Origin: Bacteroidota bacterium
Lineage (GTDB): Bacteria; Bacteroidota; Bacteroidia; Chitinophagales; Chitinophagaceae
Direction: 5' to 3'
NCBI GenBank assembly: GCA_023386555.1
Contig: JAEWJK010000008.1
Span: forward strand, 62,001 to 126,000
DNA: 64,000 nt
The position numbers and the translations under genes are program-made. Shown here piece after piece: positions 41,910-51,058 of the stretch; position 1 is the first letter of the stretch, and every line of letters starts with the position of its first letter. The notes beneath the pieces are model-generated. The model was given only the letters and a program-made list of their open reading frames with translations, ran no database searches and had not been told where the DNA came from.

Positions 41910-43493
41910 TTATTTCAAAACTTCCAAAGCTTTTTGAACTATTTTATCGGTTTGGTTATATACTTCGTAAAAACCTTCGTAACGCCACATTTGTCTTGCC
42001 ATGAGCGTTTCCATTCTTTCTAACGTTTCTGCTTTGTCTTTTGCTGGCACTTTAGAAAGATCTATGCTGTCTTTTGCTGCAAAGGTTTTTAACTGGTTCC
42101 ATTCATTCTCACCAAAGCTATATTGCTTAGAAAAACTCACCGGATCTTTGTACTGACTGAATGTACTCATGTTACTAACGTAAAAACGATAGATAAAATT
42201 TTGTAACGTGCCTTTTGTATATAAAGTTGAGATTGTTTTATCCAGTTTTCCTGAATCGGCACCCACAAAAATGTCTGGTGTTATTCCACCCCCACCATAA
42301 ACTGTTCTCCCGGAAGGTGTTTTAAAAGGTTTTCCAACAGGTATACTTGTATCTCCATGAATCAATTCTCCATTACTGTACCTATTGTACACTTCTTCCT
42401 GGTATTTATCTCTTCCAAGTGTGTAAGGTTTTTGAATGTTTCTTCCTAGTGGAGTAAAATATCTTGCAACAGTTAATCTCAAAGCAGCACCATCACTTAG
42501 TTGGTATTGTTCCTGCACCAATCCTTTTCCAAAAGATCTTCTGCCGATAATGGTTGCTCTGTCCCAATCCTGCATCGCACCAGCCAAAACCTCACTTGCA
42601 GAAGCTGAAGATTCATCTATGAGTATCACAAGCTTTCCGGTTTCAAATAAGCCATCTCGTTTTGAGTGATGTTCTGTTTTTTTGATGTGAGAGCCTTGAG
42701 TAAACACGATCAGCTTATTGCCATCTAAAAATTCATCAGCCATCTGAACTGCTTCATTCAAAAATCCACCACCATTTCCTCTTAGGTCAAGAATAAGTTT
42801 CTCCATTCCTTTTTTCTGAAGCGTTTCAAGAGAAGACATAAATTCTTCGTAGGTCGTTTCAGAGAATTTGCTAAGGTGAATAAATCCAGTTTTAGGAGCG
42901 ATCATGTAAGAAGCATCTACAGAAGGTAATGGAATGATACCTCTCTCTATCGTTATGTTTTGTGGCTTTCCGTTTCTAATGATTGTAACCTTGACTTTAC
43001 TGTCTTCAGGACCTCTGAGAGCTTTTCTTATCTGGTCAGCTTCTTTTTTTACAAGGTTGATCGAATCATCAACGGTCACGATCATATCGCCAATCTTCAA
43101 TCCGGCTTTGTCTGAAGGACCATCTTTAATTACATTGATCACATTCACCGTATCATTAAACACCTGGAATTCTACACCAATACCCTGGAAGTTTCCCTGC
43201 AGATCTTCATTGGCAAATTTCAGGTCTTCAGCAGGAATATATACTGAGTGAGGATCCAGTTTAGCTAATATCTCTTCAATAACAGTATTAGTTAAGCTGT
43301 CAGTAGTAATATCATCAACGTATCTTGATTGAACAAGGTCAAGTATCTCCTGTACTGAATTTTTTTTATTGAGTTTCAGAAAACCTGAAATGCTGCTGGT
43401 TTTCTCTCTGAGCTTAAAACCGATCACCATTCCCAACACCATTACTAAGGCAAAAAGCACCGGCAACCACACCTGCAATTTTTTACTTCCCAT
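41910..43493 (-). CDS. S41-family C-terminal processing peptidase
   Basis: A 527-residue protein with an N-terminal membrane anchor (LPVLFALVMVLGMVIGF). A PDZ domain (DKAGLKIGDMIVTVDD, about residues 125-140) precedes the S41 protease core: catalytic Ser in SSASASEVLAGAMQD and Lys in GRRSFGKGLVQEQ. CtpA-type enzymes cleave the C-termini of periplasmic proteins and help cell-envelope turnover. It is divergent from the N-acetylglucosamine kinase-like gene; the two share the 130-base gap. Confidence 0.93.
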   Translation of the reverse strand: MGSKKLQVWLPVLFALVMVLGMVIGFKLREKTSSISGFLKLNKKNSVQEILDLVQSRYVDDITTDSLTNTVIEEILAKLDPHSVYIPAEDLKFANEDLQGNFQGIGVEFQVFNDTVNVINVIKDGPSDKAGLKIGDMIVTVDDSINLVKKEADQIRKALRGPEDSKVKVTIIRNGKPQNITIERGIIPLPSVDASYMIAPKTGFIHLSKFSETTYEEFMSSLETLQKKGMEKLILDLRGNGGGFLNEAVQMADEFLDGNKLIVFTQGSHIKKTEHHSKRDGLFETGKLVILIDESSASASEVLAGAMQDWDRATIIGRRSFGKGLVQEQYQLSDGAALRLTVARYFTPLGRNIQKPYTLGRDKYQEEVYNRYSNGELIHGDTSIPVGKPFKTPSGRTVYGGGGITPDIFVGADSGKLDKTISTLYTKGTLQNFIYRFYVSNMSTFSQYKDPVSFSKQYSFGENEWNQLKTFAAKDSIDLSKVPAKDKAETLERMETLMARQMWRYEGFYEVYNQTDKIVQKALEVLK

Positions 43494-43621
43494 AAATATC
43501 GCTTCTTTGTATCTTGAAGCACGAAAATAAGTGTAAGGTTTGATGTTTGATGTTTGAAGTTGTTAAGCGGATTACAACAAGACGATCTCAAAGTGAAAAA
43601 CCTCCAATTTCAAATTCTTTT

Positions 43622-44461
43622 ATGGCTGCAAAACTGATTGCTGATAGTGGTGCCACCAAATGTGAATGGTGCCTTTTAATAGGGGATAAACGAAAGAAAA
43701 TCTTTACACAAGGTATCAGTCCTTATTTTTTATCTGCAGAGCAGGTTATTGCTTTGCTACAGAAAGAGCTAGTTCCTAAACTCAAGAGTGTTAAGATTGA
43801 TGAACTCTATTATTACGGTACTGGCTTAAGTAATCCCAATAATGTAAAAATGATCAAAGGGGCTTTAAAAAAGGTTTTCCCCGGAACATATATTGAAGCA
43901 ACACACGACCTGATGGCTGCAGCCAGGGCTTTGTGCAGAAATTCAAAAGGTATTGCCTGTATTCTTGGAACAGGGTCGAACAGTTGCTATTATGATGGAA
44001 AAAAGATTGTAAAAAATAGTCCGGGTTTGGGTTATGTTTTAGGTGATGAAGGTAGTGGTGCTTACCTCGGAAAAAAGGTTATACAATACTATCTCTATAA
44101 TACTTTTGATGAAGACCTCAGAGCAAGGTTTGATGCAAAATTTGTAACAACACCTATCGAGATCATCGAAAGTGTTTATAAAAAGCCTTTAGCCAATCGT
44201 TATCTGGCCTCATTTGCTATTTTTCTTGCCGAGAACAGGGGACATTACATGATTGAAAATATAATTGAAGATGGGCTGAACGATTTTATCATCAATCATC
44301 TTTATAAATACCGTGAATCCTGGACAATGCCTTTGAACTTTGCAGGAAGTATAGCATTTGGCTTCAGAGATGTTTTAAAAGAACTTTGCAATAGTTACGA
44401 ACTGGAAATGGGTGTGGTTTTAAAAAATCCCATGCAAGGGTTAATTGAATATCACAAATAA
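43622..44461 (+). CDS. N-acetylglucosamine kinase-like protein
   Basis: Read from the ATG at 43622 (MAAKLIADSGATKCEWCLLI), a 279-residue ASKHA-fold kinase of the BadF/BadG/BcrA/BcrD family. The phosphate loop DSGATK, the central CILGTGSNSCYYDG and the adenosine-site YVLGDEGSGAYLGKKV are conserved. Such proteins phosphorylate N-acetylglucosamine or muramic acid. The 3' neighbour murQ supports a role in recycling cell-wall amino sugars. The frame from 43547 is not supported. Confidence 0.88.
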   Translation: MAAKLIADSGATKCEWCLLIGDKRKKIFTQGISPYFLSAEQVIALLQKELVPKLKSVKIDELYYYGTGLSNPNNVKMIKGALKKVFPGTYIEATHDLMAAARALCRNSKGIACILGTGSNSCYYDGKKIVKNSPGLGYVLGDEGSGAYLGKKVIQYYLYNTFDEDLRARFDAKFVTTPIEIIESVYKKPLANRYLASFAIFLAENRGHYMIENIIEDGLNDFIINHLYKYRESWTMPLNFAGSIAFGFRDVLKELCNSYELEMGVVLKNPMQGLIEYHK

Positions 44462-44713
44462 TATAAGTAAAAGCAATGCTGGAACCCTGATTTTTACAGC
44501 TATTCTGGTAGACTTAAGTTTTTGATGAGATACTTCTATAATTTCCCACAGAACCCGTAAAAACGCAAAATTCTTCACTAAAAAGCCGAAAAATGCGGTT
44601 TTGAATTTCTATTTTTGTTGGTAACGTACAGGTTAATTGTTGAATCCGCATTCAGAAAGTACAAATGAGTGACGGAAGACGATAAGAGTTATTTGGCCGA
44701 CCAAAACCTAAGC

Positions 44714-45535
44714 ATGAACGAGTTTAAAAAAGTTACAGAACAAACCTCTAATTACAGGCATTTGGAAAAAATGTCTGTTTTTGAATTGCTTACAAATATT
44801 AATAAAGAAGACCAATCTGTGCCACGAGCTGTAGCTGAGGCGATACCACAAATAGAAAAATTGGCTTCTGCTATTTCAGATAAAATGCTGGCTGGCGGAA
44901 GACTATTTTATATTGGTGCCGGAACCAGTGGAAGACTTGGTATTGTAGATGCCAGTGAATGTCCACCTACTTATGGTGTTCCTCATGGATTGGTGATTGG
45001 GATTATTGCAGGAGGCGAAAAAGCCATTCTTGAAGCTGTGGAATTTGCAGAAGATGATTGGCAACAGGGCTGGATGGATCTCGAAAAACATTTTGTTAGC
45101 GATAAAGATGTGGTGGTAGGTATTGCAGCCAGTGGAACAACTCCTTACGTTATTGGAGCATTGGAAAAATGCAGGGAAAACGGAATTATAACCGGAAGTA
45201 TCAGTTGTAATCCCAATTCTCCTGTTTCTGCTGCTGCAGATCTTCCGATAGAAGTGGTAGTAGGGCCTGAATTTGTAACCGGAAGCACCAGGATGAAAAG
45301 TGGTACTGCTCAGAAATTAGTACTGAATATGATCTCTACCTCGGTAATGATACAATTAGGTAGGGTAGAAGACAATAAAATGGTGAATATGCAGCTCACC
45401 AATGAAAAATTGGTTGACCGTGGGGTGAAAATGCTGATGGAAAAGCTCCAGCTTAACGATTATGAAGAAGCAAAACAACTATTATTGAAAACCGGCAGCG
45501 TAAAAAAAGCTATGGATTCGGTTGTGAAAAACTAA
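44714..45535 (+). CDS. murQ: N-acetylmuramic acid 6-phosphate etherase
   Basis: The ATG at 44714 (MNEFKKVTEQTSNYRHLEKM) matches the family start; the GTG at 44669 lies in a repeat-like sequence and is rejected. It is 273 residues with the SIS-fold signature FYIGAGTSGRLGIVDASECP, then AGGEKAIL and the C-terminal GSTRMKSGTAQKLVLN. MurQ cleaves the lactyl ether of MurNAc 6-phosphate to yield GlcNAc 6-phosphate. With the adjacent kinase it forms a muropeptide-recycling pair. A TATTTTTG box is at 44610-44617. Confidence 0.95.
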   Translation: MNEFKKVTEQTSNYRHLEKMSVFELLTNINKEDQSVPRAVAEAIPQIEKLASAISDKMLAGGRLFYIGAGTSGRLGIVDASECPPTYGVPHGLVIGIIAGGEKAILEAVEFAEDDWQQGWMDLEKHFVSDKDVVVGIAASGTTPYVIGALEKCRENGIITGSISCNPNSPVSAAADLPIEVVVGPEFVTGSTRMKSGTAQKLVLNMISTSVMIQLGRVEDNKMVNMQLTNEKLVDRGVKMLMEKLQLNDYEEAKQLLLKTGSVKKAMDSVVKN

Positions 45536-45638
45536 TTCTTTCGCATCTCTAATTTTTTATATAATTTACGCTTTAGAAATTCACCTGCCATAATTGTGGC
45601 CATTCCGCTGAACAGATTAATTAACTAAAACGTACAAC

Positions 45639-46838
45639 ATGAAGAAGGTATTTCTACTCTCTCTGGTTTCTTTTTCTTTATTTAACGCAAATGCACAAAG
45701 CAAAAAAGCTTATGCCATTACAGGTGATGTAAAAGGCAGTTATAATTGGGTGACTGTAAAGGAAATTGATCTAAATACAGGTGAAGTTGTAAAAACAATT
45801 TTCGATCCTACAGTCAACACTCCATATAGTCTTAGAACCGTTAATGGACAAGTTATGGCTGCAAGAGGTTATACCGATGCTCCTACTTATTCAGGAGTTG
45901 CCGCAGCAGCTTATGATGAAAAGAACAACAGGCTTTACTTTACTAATATGAGGGGTTCTGAACTTCGTTATTTTGATTTGAAAACGAATGAAGTTACAGT
46001 TGTGGTAAATCCTGATGCAGCTTTCAATACCGGAGAAAAAAACAATGAAGCAAATGTAATTACCAGGATGGTGATTGCTGCTGATGGTTTTGGTTATGCA
46101 TTAACCAATGATGCTAAAAACCTGATTCGTTTTTCTACTGAGGGAAAGCCAATTATCACAAATCTTGGCTCAGTAAGAGATGATAGTAAAAATGGCAGCA
46201 TCTCTATTCATAATCTTTGTACAAGTTGGGGTGGAGATATGATTGCTGATGCTTATGGAAACTTATATGTTTTCAGCATGCGTGGTAATATTTTCAAGAT
46301 CAATCCAAATACAAAAGTTGCTGATCATGTTGGAGCTGTTACAGGCCTTCCTGCAAACTTCACCATCAATGGTGCTGCAGTAGATGCTGACGGACATGTT
46401 GTAGTTAGTAGTTCTGCTTTGACTGATAATTATTACAAGATCAACCTCGGAACATTAAATGCTGTCGCCATTCAGAAATCAGGCGATAATGTTTGGAATG
46501 CATCTGACCTTGCCAGTGGAAATATTGCTTACAGAGGTGGATTAAACAATCCAGCAGTAGTTGCTGAAGTAAAAGGAAATGATCTTATCAGCATTTATCC
46601 TAATCCTGTAGTGAGCAGTTTTGTAAATGTTTCTTTCGAGAAAGTAACTCCAGGAAGATATACAATTGAATTAACAGATGCCAGCGGAAGAAAAGTGATC
46701 AACCAGGTAGCTGAAATCAACGGAGTACAAAATCAAAGAGTAAACCTTCCACGTTCAACTTCAAGTGGAATGTATATGGTTAGAGTGATAAATGCAGACG
46801 GCAAAGCTGTCTTTAACGATAAAATTGTGGTTCAGTAA
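45639..46838 (+). CDS. type IX-secreted protein with sorting tail
   Basis: A 399-residue protein with a signal peptide (residues 1-19, ending NANAQ). The middle is a beta-propeller-like region (RLYFTNMRGSELRYFDLKTN, GYALTNDAKNLIRFSTEG, GNLYVFSMRGNIFKINPNTK). The last ~80 residues are a Por-type C-terminal domain (ISIYPNPVVSSFVNVSF ... PGRYTIELTDASGRKV ... SSGMYMVRVINADGKAV). It should be exported and attached to the outer surface. No ligand is known. It is monocistronic, ending at a strong terminator. Confidence 0.9.
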   Translation: MKKVFLLSLVSFSLFNANAQSKKAYAITGDVKGSYNWVTVKEIDLNTGEVVKTIFDPTVNTPYSLRTVNGQVMAARGYTDAPTYSGVAAAAYDEKNNRLYFTNMRGSELRYFDLKTNEVTVVVNPDAAFNTGEKNNEANVITRMVIAADGFGYALTNDAKNLIRFSTEGKPIITNLGSVRDDSKNGSISIHNLCTSWGGDMIADAYGNLYVFSMRGNIFKINPNTKVADHVGAVTGLPANFTINGAAVDADGHVVVSSSALTDNYYKINLGTLNAVAIQKSGDNVWNASDLASGNIAYRGGLNNPAVVAEVKGNDLISIYPNPVVSSFVNVSFEKVTPGRYTIELTDASGRKVINQVAEINGVQNQRVNLPRSTSSGMYMVRVINADGKAVFNDKIVVQ

Positions 46839-46864
46839 GTAAATTATTCTACCAAGAATGAAGG

Positions 46865-46894
46865 ATCCCGCTATGTTTATGGCGGGATTTTTTT
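46865..46894 (+). terminator. rho-independent terminator
   Basis: ATCCCGC pairs with GCGGGAT around a 10-base loop, followed by a T-run to 46894. Confidence 0.9.
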
Positions 46895-46981
46895 ATGGCT
46901 TGCCGAAATGTTATTGTAGCTGACTGTATGGTTTATCTTTTCTAAATTTGCACTTTACAATTACTCATAAAATATCGATAT

Positions 46982-48112
46982 ATGGAAACATTAGCTGCCT
47001 CAAAAGTCAGGGAACAAACCGCTGAAGATTTTTTACCGTTGGAAGGAACAGACTATGTTGAGTTTTATGTAGGTAATGCCAAACAGGCTGCTCATTACTA
47101 TAAAACCGCATTTGGTTTTCAAAGCCTGGCTTATGCAGGACCGGAAACCGGTGTAAAAGACAGGGCAAGTTATGTGGTGAGGCAGAACAAACTCACTTTC
47201 ATGTTTACTACTCCGTTAAGATCTGGCAATCCAATAGCCGATCATATTTATAAGCATGGAGATGGAGTGAAGAATCTTTCATTAAGAGTGCAGGATGCTA
47301 CTTCAGCCTGGGAAGAAACCACCAAACGTGGTGCAAGAAGTTTTATGCAGCCTTTGAAAATGGAAGATGAATTTGGTGAAGTGGTGATGAGTGGTATTCA
47401 TACTTATGGAGATACTGTTCATCTTTTTATAGAAAGAAAAAACTATAACGGACCATTTATGCCAGGCTTCAGAAAATGGGAATCTACTTATAATCCAACG
47501 GAGACAGGTTTATTATATGTTGACCATTGTGTTGGTAATGTTGGATGGAACCAGATGAATCCATGGGTAAAGTTTTATGAAGATGTAATGGGCTTTAAGA
47601 ATATTCTTTCTTTCGATGATGAAGACATTTCTACCGAATATTCAGCCTTGATGAGTAAAGTAATGAGCAGCGGAAATGGCTTTGTAAAGTTTCCGATCAA
47701 CGAACCAGCAGAAGGCAAAAAGAAATCACAGGTAGAAGAGTATCTCGATTTTTATGATGGGGAAGGTGTGCAACACGTAGCATTGGCAACAAACGACATC
47801 GTAAAAACAGTGAAAGACCTGATGAGCCGTGGAGTTGAATTTTTAAAAGTCCCTTCAACTTATTATGATGATCTTTTAGATCGTGTGGGTAAAATTGATG
47901 AAGACATTGAGCCATTAAAAGAGTTAGGAATATTAGTTGATAGAGATGAGGAAGGTTATCTCTTACAGCTCTTTTCAAAGCCGGTGGAAGACAGGCCAAC
48001 ACTTTTCTTCGAGATCATTCAAAGAAAAGGAGCAAAAAGTTTTGGTAAAGGAAACTTCAAAGCTTTGTTCGAAGCCATTGAAAGAGAGCAGGAATCAAGA
48101 GGTAATTTATAG
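46982..48112 (+). CDS. hppD: 4-hydroxyphenylpyruvate dioxygenase
   Basis: A 376-residue non-haem iron enzyme made of two VOC-like halves. The first begins ADYVEFYVGNAKQAA-like (YVEFYVGNAKQAAHYYKTAF); the second carries the iron ligands: His in YVDHCVGNV, His in VQHVALATND and Glu in FFEIIQRKG near the C-terminus. It converts 4-hydroxyphenylpyruvate to homogentisate in tyrosine breakdown. A TAAATTTG box is at 46943-46950. The rest of the pathway is not in the window. Confidence 0.95.
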   Translation: METLAASKVREQTAEDFLPLEGTDYVEFYVGNAKQAAHYYKTAFGFQSLAYAGPETGVKDRASYVVRQNKLTFMFTTPLRSGNPIADHIYKHGDGVKNLSLRVQDATSAWEETTKRGARSFMQPLKMEDEFGEVVMSGIHTYGDTVHLFIERKNYNGPFMPGFRKWESTYNPTETGLLYVDHCVGNVGWNQMNPWVKFYEDVMGFKNILSFDDEDISTEYSALMSKVMSSGNGFVKFPINEPAEGKKKSQVEEYLDFYDGEGVQHVALATNDIVKTVKDLMSRGVEFLKVPSTYYDDLLDRVGKIDEDIEPLKELGILVDRDEEGYLLQLFSKPVEDRPTLFFEIIQRKGAKSFGKGNFKALFEAIEREQESRGNL

Positions 48113-48122
48113 GAAGCTTGTT

Positions 48123-48148
48123 AAGCTCCTGTGAATAATAGGAGCTTT
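48123..48148 (+). terminator. terminator after hppD
   Basis: AAGCTCCT (48123-48130) pairs with AGGAGCTT (48140-48147) around a 9-base loop, 10 bases after the hppD stop. Confidence 0.75.
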
Positions 48149-48222
48149 AAACATAGTTTAATTCACACTAAAACCTTGCGGGAAATAGATTGCTTATTTT
48201 CAACGAACGAAAATCTGTACGG

Positions 48223-48981
48223 ATGAAGAAGGTTTTATTGTTAGCTTGTTCGGTAATGATCATCAGCTTAGTCTATGCACAACCACAGGCTACTTTTTAC
48301 GATATGCAAAAGAGCTATCCAAGAGTAGCATCTGCAGTAACTAAGAAAGAAGATACTCTTAGAAAACAGGTTGAAAGGGCAGGACTTACCTGGCCATTAA
48401 AGCAATTATATATCCGTAGTTTTAAATACGATAGCCAACTTGAAGTTTGGGCAAGAAATACCAGCAGCGAACCTTATCAGCTGTTCAAGACTTATAAAGT
48501 ATGTGCTTTAAGTGGAAGTCTCGGACCAAAAAGAATGGAGGGCGATTACCAGGTACCAGAAGGCTTTTATTATATCAATGTGTTTAATCCCAGGAGCACT
48601 TATCATTTATCATTAGGTTTAAATTATCCTAATGCTTCAGACATGGTGCTGAGTGATTCTATTCAGCCAGGTGGAGATATTTTTATTCATGGAAGTTGTT
48701 TAACAGTTGGCTGCATTCCAATCCAGGATCATCAGATTGAAGAATTGTACATTCTGGCTTCACATGCAAGAAACCAGGGACAGGATTTTATTCCTGTTCA
48801 CATTTTCCCAATAAGATACACCAATCCAAAGAGTGTAAAAATCCTTGACAAGGCATGTAATGATGATGCGCAGTACAAAAAGTTCTCTGCTAACATCAAA
48901 GAAGTATTCGACTTTTTTGAAGAAAAGAAAAAACTTCCGTTGATCTCTGTGAACAGCAAGGGTGAGTATGTGATTATGTAG
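48223..48981 (+). CDS. L,D-transpeptidase (YkuD/YafK type)
   Basis: Read from the ATG at 48223 (MKKVLLLACSVMIISLVYAQ, signal peptide), a 252-residue protein. The catalytic motif IFIHGSCLTVGCIPI (HG...S.GC, catalytic Cys in GCI) is the YkuD-type L,D-transpeptidase site, preceded by the substrate region VCALSGSLGPKRMEGDYQVP. It should cross-link peptidoglycan or attach proteins to it. A dispersed repeat follows the stop at 48997. Confidence 0.88.
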   Translation: MKKVLLLACSVMIISLVYAQPQATFYDMQKSYPRVASAVTKKEDTLRKQVERAGLTWPLKQLYIRSFKYDSQLEVWARNTSSEPYQLFKTYKVCALSGSLGPKRMEGDYQVPEGFYYINVFNPRSTYHLSLGLNYPNASDMVLSDSIQPGGDIFIHGSCLTVGCIPIQDHQIEELYILASHARNQGQDFIPVHIFPIRYTNPKSVKILDKACNDDAQYKKFSANIKEVFDFFEEKKKLPLISVNSKGEYVIM

Positions 48982-48996
48982 CAGGGTTTCTGAGTG

Positions 48997-49030
48997 CTAT
49001 TAAGCTTCGGTTGTGTCACTCACTTACTGA
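48997..49030 (+). repeat. dispersed intergenic repeat, copy d (subtype GTGTCAC)
   Basis: CTATTAAGCTTCGGTTGTGT, then CACTCACTTACTG. It lies between the L,D-transpeptidase stop and the toxin-antitoxin promoter region. Confidence 0.7.
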
Positions 49031-49073
49031 TATATCATTATTGAACTTTACATTTGAATAAAAACCAGCTATC

Positions 49074-49262
49074 ATGAAAGGTGTGAGCTATGTTACTGAC
49101 GAAAATGACAATAAAATTGCCGTGCAGATAGATATGAAATACTTCAAATCTGCAAATGAAGATCTGGAAGATCTGATAGATGGCATTCTTGCTGAATCAA
49201 GAAAGGACGAAGAAAGAATTCCTTTAGATAAAGTAATTAAAAACCTGAAAAAGAAAAAATAG
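49074..49262 (+). CDS. antitoxin of a type II toxin-antitoxin pair
   Basis: A 62-residue acidic protein (MKGVSYVTDENDNKIAVQID ... DKVIKNLKKKK) with a short beta start and a long helix. Its stop overlaps the toxin GTG by one base, the usual antitoxin-first order. It resembles antitoxins of the RelB/Phd-partner group that lack a clear DNA-binding motif in this short form. A TACATTTG box is at 49049-49056. Family by context with the toxin. Confidence 0.7.
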   Translation: MKGVSYVTDENDNKIAVQIDMKYFKSANEDLEDLIDGILAESRKDEERIPLDKVIKNLKKKK

Positions 49263-49528
49263 TGCCTCTTTATTCAGTTGTTTTAACTAAGAGTGCTGAA
49301 AAAGACCTTAGAAAATTACCCGCTAAGACTACTAAAAAGATCATTGAAGTGCTCCGATCTTTTGAACAACAGCCAAGGCCTGATGGTTGTAAGAAATTAA
49401 AAGGTTATGCAAACCTATGGCGTTACCGAATAGGAGATTACCGAATAATTTATGCTATCTCTGATGTTATTCTTCTTGTCGATGTGAGAGAGATAGGTCA
49501 TAGAAAAGACATCTATGATAAACTTTAA
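49262..49528 (+). CDS. RelE/ParE-family toxin
   Basis: An 88-residue basic protein starting at GTG (MPLYSVVLTKSAEKDLRKLP). It shows the RelE/ParE core: LTKSAEKDLRKLP, CKKLKGYANLWRYRIGDYRIIY and DVREIGHRKDIYDKL, with the conserved Arg/Tyr and late His. RelE-type toxins cut mRNA on the ribosome and ParE-type toxins inhibit gyrase; the sequence does not decide between them. It is translationally coupled to the antitoxin. The pair sits between a dispersed repeat and aspartate kinase. Confidence 0.9.
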   Translation: MPLYSVVLTKSAEKDLRKLPAKTTKKIIEVLRSFEQQPRPDGCKKLKGYANLWRYRIGDYRIIYAISDVILLVDVREIGHRKDIYDKL

Positions 49529-50785
49529 TTATCTATACACCACCTGCACTGTCTCCTTCGTTTCCTGTTGCAATAACACATCTTTTCCTTCGATCATCTT
49601 ATTCAGCAGTTCATTATTGAAGTGCCTGATAGTAAGTAAGCTTAACCCTCTTTCCAATTCTACATCAAACACAGATGATGCTTCGGCAGCTAATTGATCA
49701 ACTTTTTCAGGATGATCATCTAAACACAACTGTACACTGATTGCACCTGTCTGAACAAGATTAGCTCTGAATTTTAGTCCGGCAAAAAGTTCATATAACA
49801 TGCTCATCGGCTTTTCACCTACGAAAGAAAAATCCTGGCTGTGCAGATGCATCAATACCTGCTTTTCTTTTATTACAACAATAGGAGGTAAGTTTTTTAC
49901 TTTTTTATTGCTAATGGTTGTTCCAGGTAAAGAAGCATCTAAAAAACATCGAACATGAAGCGGAATATTTTTATTCTGCAATGGTTTGATCGTTTTTGGA
50001 TGTATCACCTGCGCACCATAATATGCCATTTCAATCACCTCATTAAAACTGAGTTCACTTAAGAAACTGGCTTCCGGAAATTGTTTTGGATCAGCACTCA
50101 TTACACCTTCTACATCTTTCCATATCGTCAAACTTTCAGTATTCAAAAGATTTGCAACAATAGCTGCAGTATAATCACTTCCTTCACGGCCAAGGGTAGT
50201 ACTTTCATTTTCATCAGTACTACCAATGAAGCCCTGAGTTAAATACATTGTTGATTGCCTGTCTTTCATTGCAATCTGAATACGATCAGCTGTAAAATCC
50301 CAATCAACATTCGCATCTCTGAAGTTATCGTCTGTCCTCAAGATATCTCTTACGTCCAGCCATTCATTTTTCACTTCTATTTCATTTAAATAATAACTAA
50401 CAATGCAGGTACTGAGTAACTCACCAACACAAACGATCTGATCGTAATAGTAATCATAATTTCTGACGGGTTTATCATGTAATAGCCACTCTACTTCTGT
50501 AAAAAAATCATTAAGTTGACTATAACAACCGTTGTAATTTTTAATCAATAAATATTTAGCAGTGGTAAGGTGTTGTTGCTTCACAGTCTCAAATAGCTGT
50601 AATGCCTGTTCTTTTTCTCCACGGAAGAAAGCTTCAGCTACTTTTTCCAAAGCATTGGTGGTTTTTCCCATTGCTGAAATAATAACAACGAGTTCTTCAT
50701 TGCTAAAACTTTTGAGAATCGTTGCTACATTCTGAATTCTTTCTACGCTGTTTACACTTGCTCCGCCAAACTTGAAAACTTTCAT
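49529..50785 (-). CDS. aspartate kinase
   Basis: A 418-residue monofunctional aspartokinase (MKVFKFGGASVNSVERIQNV). The KFGGAS loop, TLGREGSDYTAAIVANLL and LTIWKDVEGVMSADPKQFPEA segments bind ATP and aspartate. Two ACT domains follow (about residues 300-418; VIKEKQVLMHLHSQDFSFVG and TGAISVQLCLDD) and give lysine or threonine feedback. It makes aspartyl phosphate, the entry to lysine, methionine and threonine. It is convergent with the toxin gene and divergent from fbp. Confidence 0.93.
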   Translation of the reverse strand: MKVFKFGGASVNSVERIQNVATILKSFSNEELVVIISAMGKTTNALEKVAEAFFRGEKEQALQLFETVKQQHLTTAKYLLIKNYNGCYSQLNDFFTEVEWLLHDKPVRNYDYYYDQIVCVGELLSTCIVSYYLNEIEVKNEWLDVRDILRTDDNFRDANVDWDFTADRIQIAMKDRQSTMYLTQGFIGSTDENESTTLGREGSDYTAAIVANLLNTESLTIWKDVEGVMSADPKQFPEASFLSELSFNEVIEMAYYGAQVIHPKTIKPLQNKNIPLHVRCFLDASLPGTTISNKKVKNLPPIVVIKEKQVLMHLHSQDFSFVGEKPMSMLYELFAGLKFRANLVQTGAISVQLCLDDHPEKVDQLAAEASSVFDVELERGLSLLTIRHFNNELLNKMIEGKDVLLQQETKETVQVVYR

Positions 50786-50867
50786 AAACTGTGGAAATGA
50801 TTATGGTTCAATAGAAAGCAAAAGTCGGGCAAAAAATAACATGAGTATGAATAGTTGTGAGACACTA

Positions 50868-50944
50868 ACCTGTCAGGTTTGTTCAATTATATCAAAGCCT
50901 TTGAAATGATTTGGTTCAGCTGATTCACTTAACCTGACAGGGTT
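50868..50944. repeat. pair of AACCTG/CAGGTT palindromes
   Basis: AACCTGTCAGGTT (50868-50880) and AACCTGACAGGGTT (50931-50944) are each near-perfect palindromes, 50 bases apart in the 270-bp gap between lysC-type gene and fbp. A related AACCTTGCAGGG occurs near 58614. No gene is present in the gap; it also holds copy e of the dispersed repeat. Confidence 0.6.
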
Positions 50945-50960
50945 GCTACTGATGCATTAC

Positions 50961-51005
50961 GTTCCTTCAGTACAAGAGTGCGACGCAAGCAAAGCTGAAA
51001 ATAGT
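50961..51005 (-). repeat. dispersed intergenic repeat, copy e (subtype GCGTCGC)
   Basis: Minus-strand copy reading CTATTTTCAGCTTTGCTTGC, then GTCGCACTCTTGTACTGAAG. It shares GCGTCGCAC and TTGTAC with copies f and g and CTTGTACnGAAG with copy f. Confidence 0.7.
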
Positions 51006-51058
51006 TATGCTGCCAGCTACATACAATTACTCATTACATTTGCCTAAAATTTGGTTTT

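Noticed and set aside
44656..44690. Possible eighth copy of the dispersed repeat
   Set aside because: AGTACAAATGAGTGACGGAA matches copy e only in part; it is too weak to list as a copy.
44669..44713. GTG start for MurQ
   Set aside because: The sequence resembles a decayed repeat copy and the conserved MurQ N-terminus begins at 44714.
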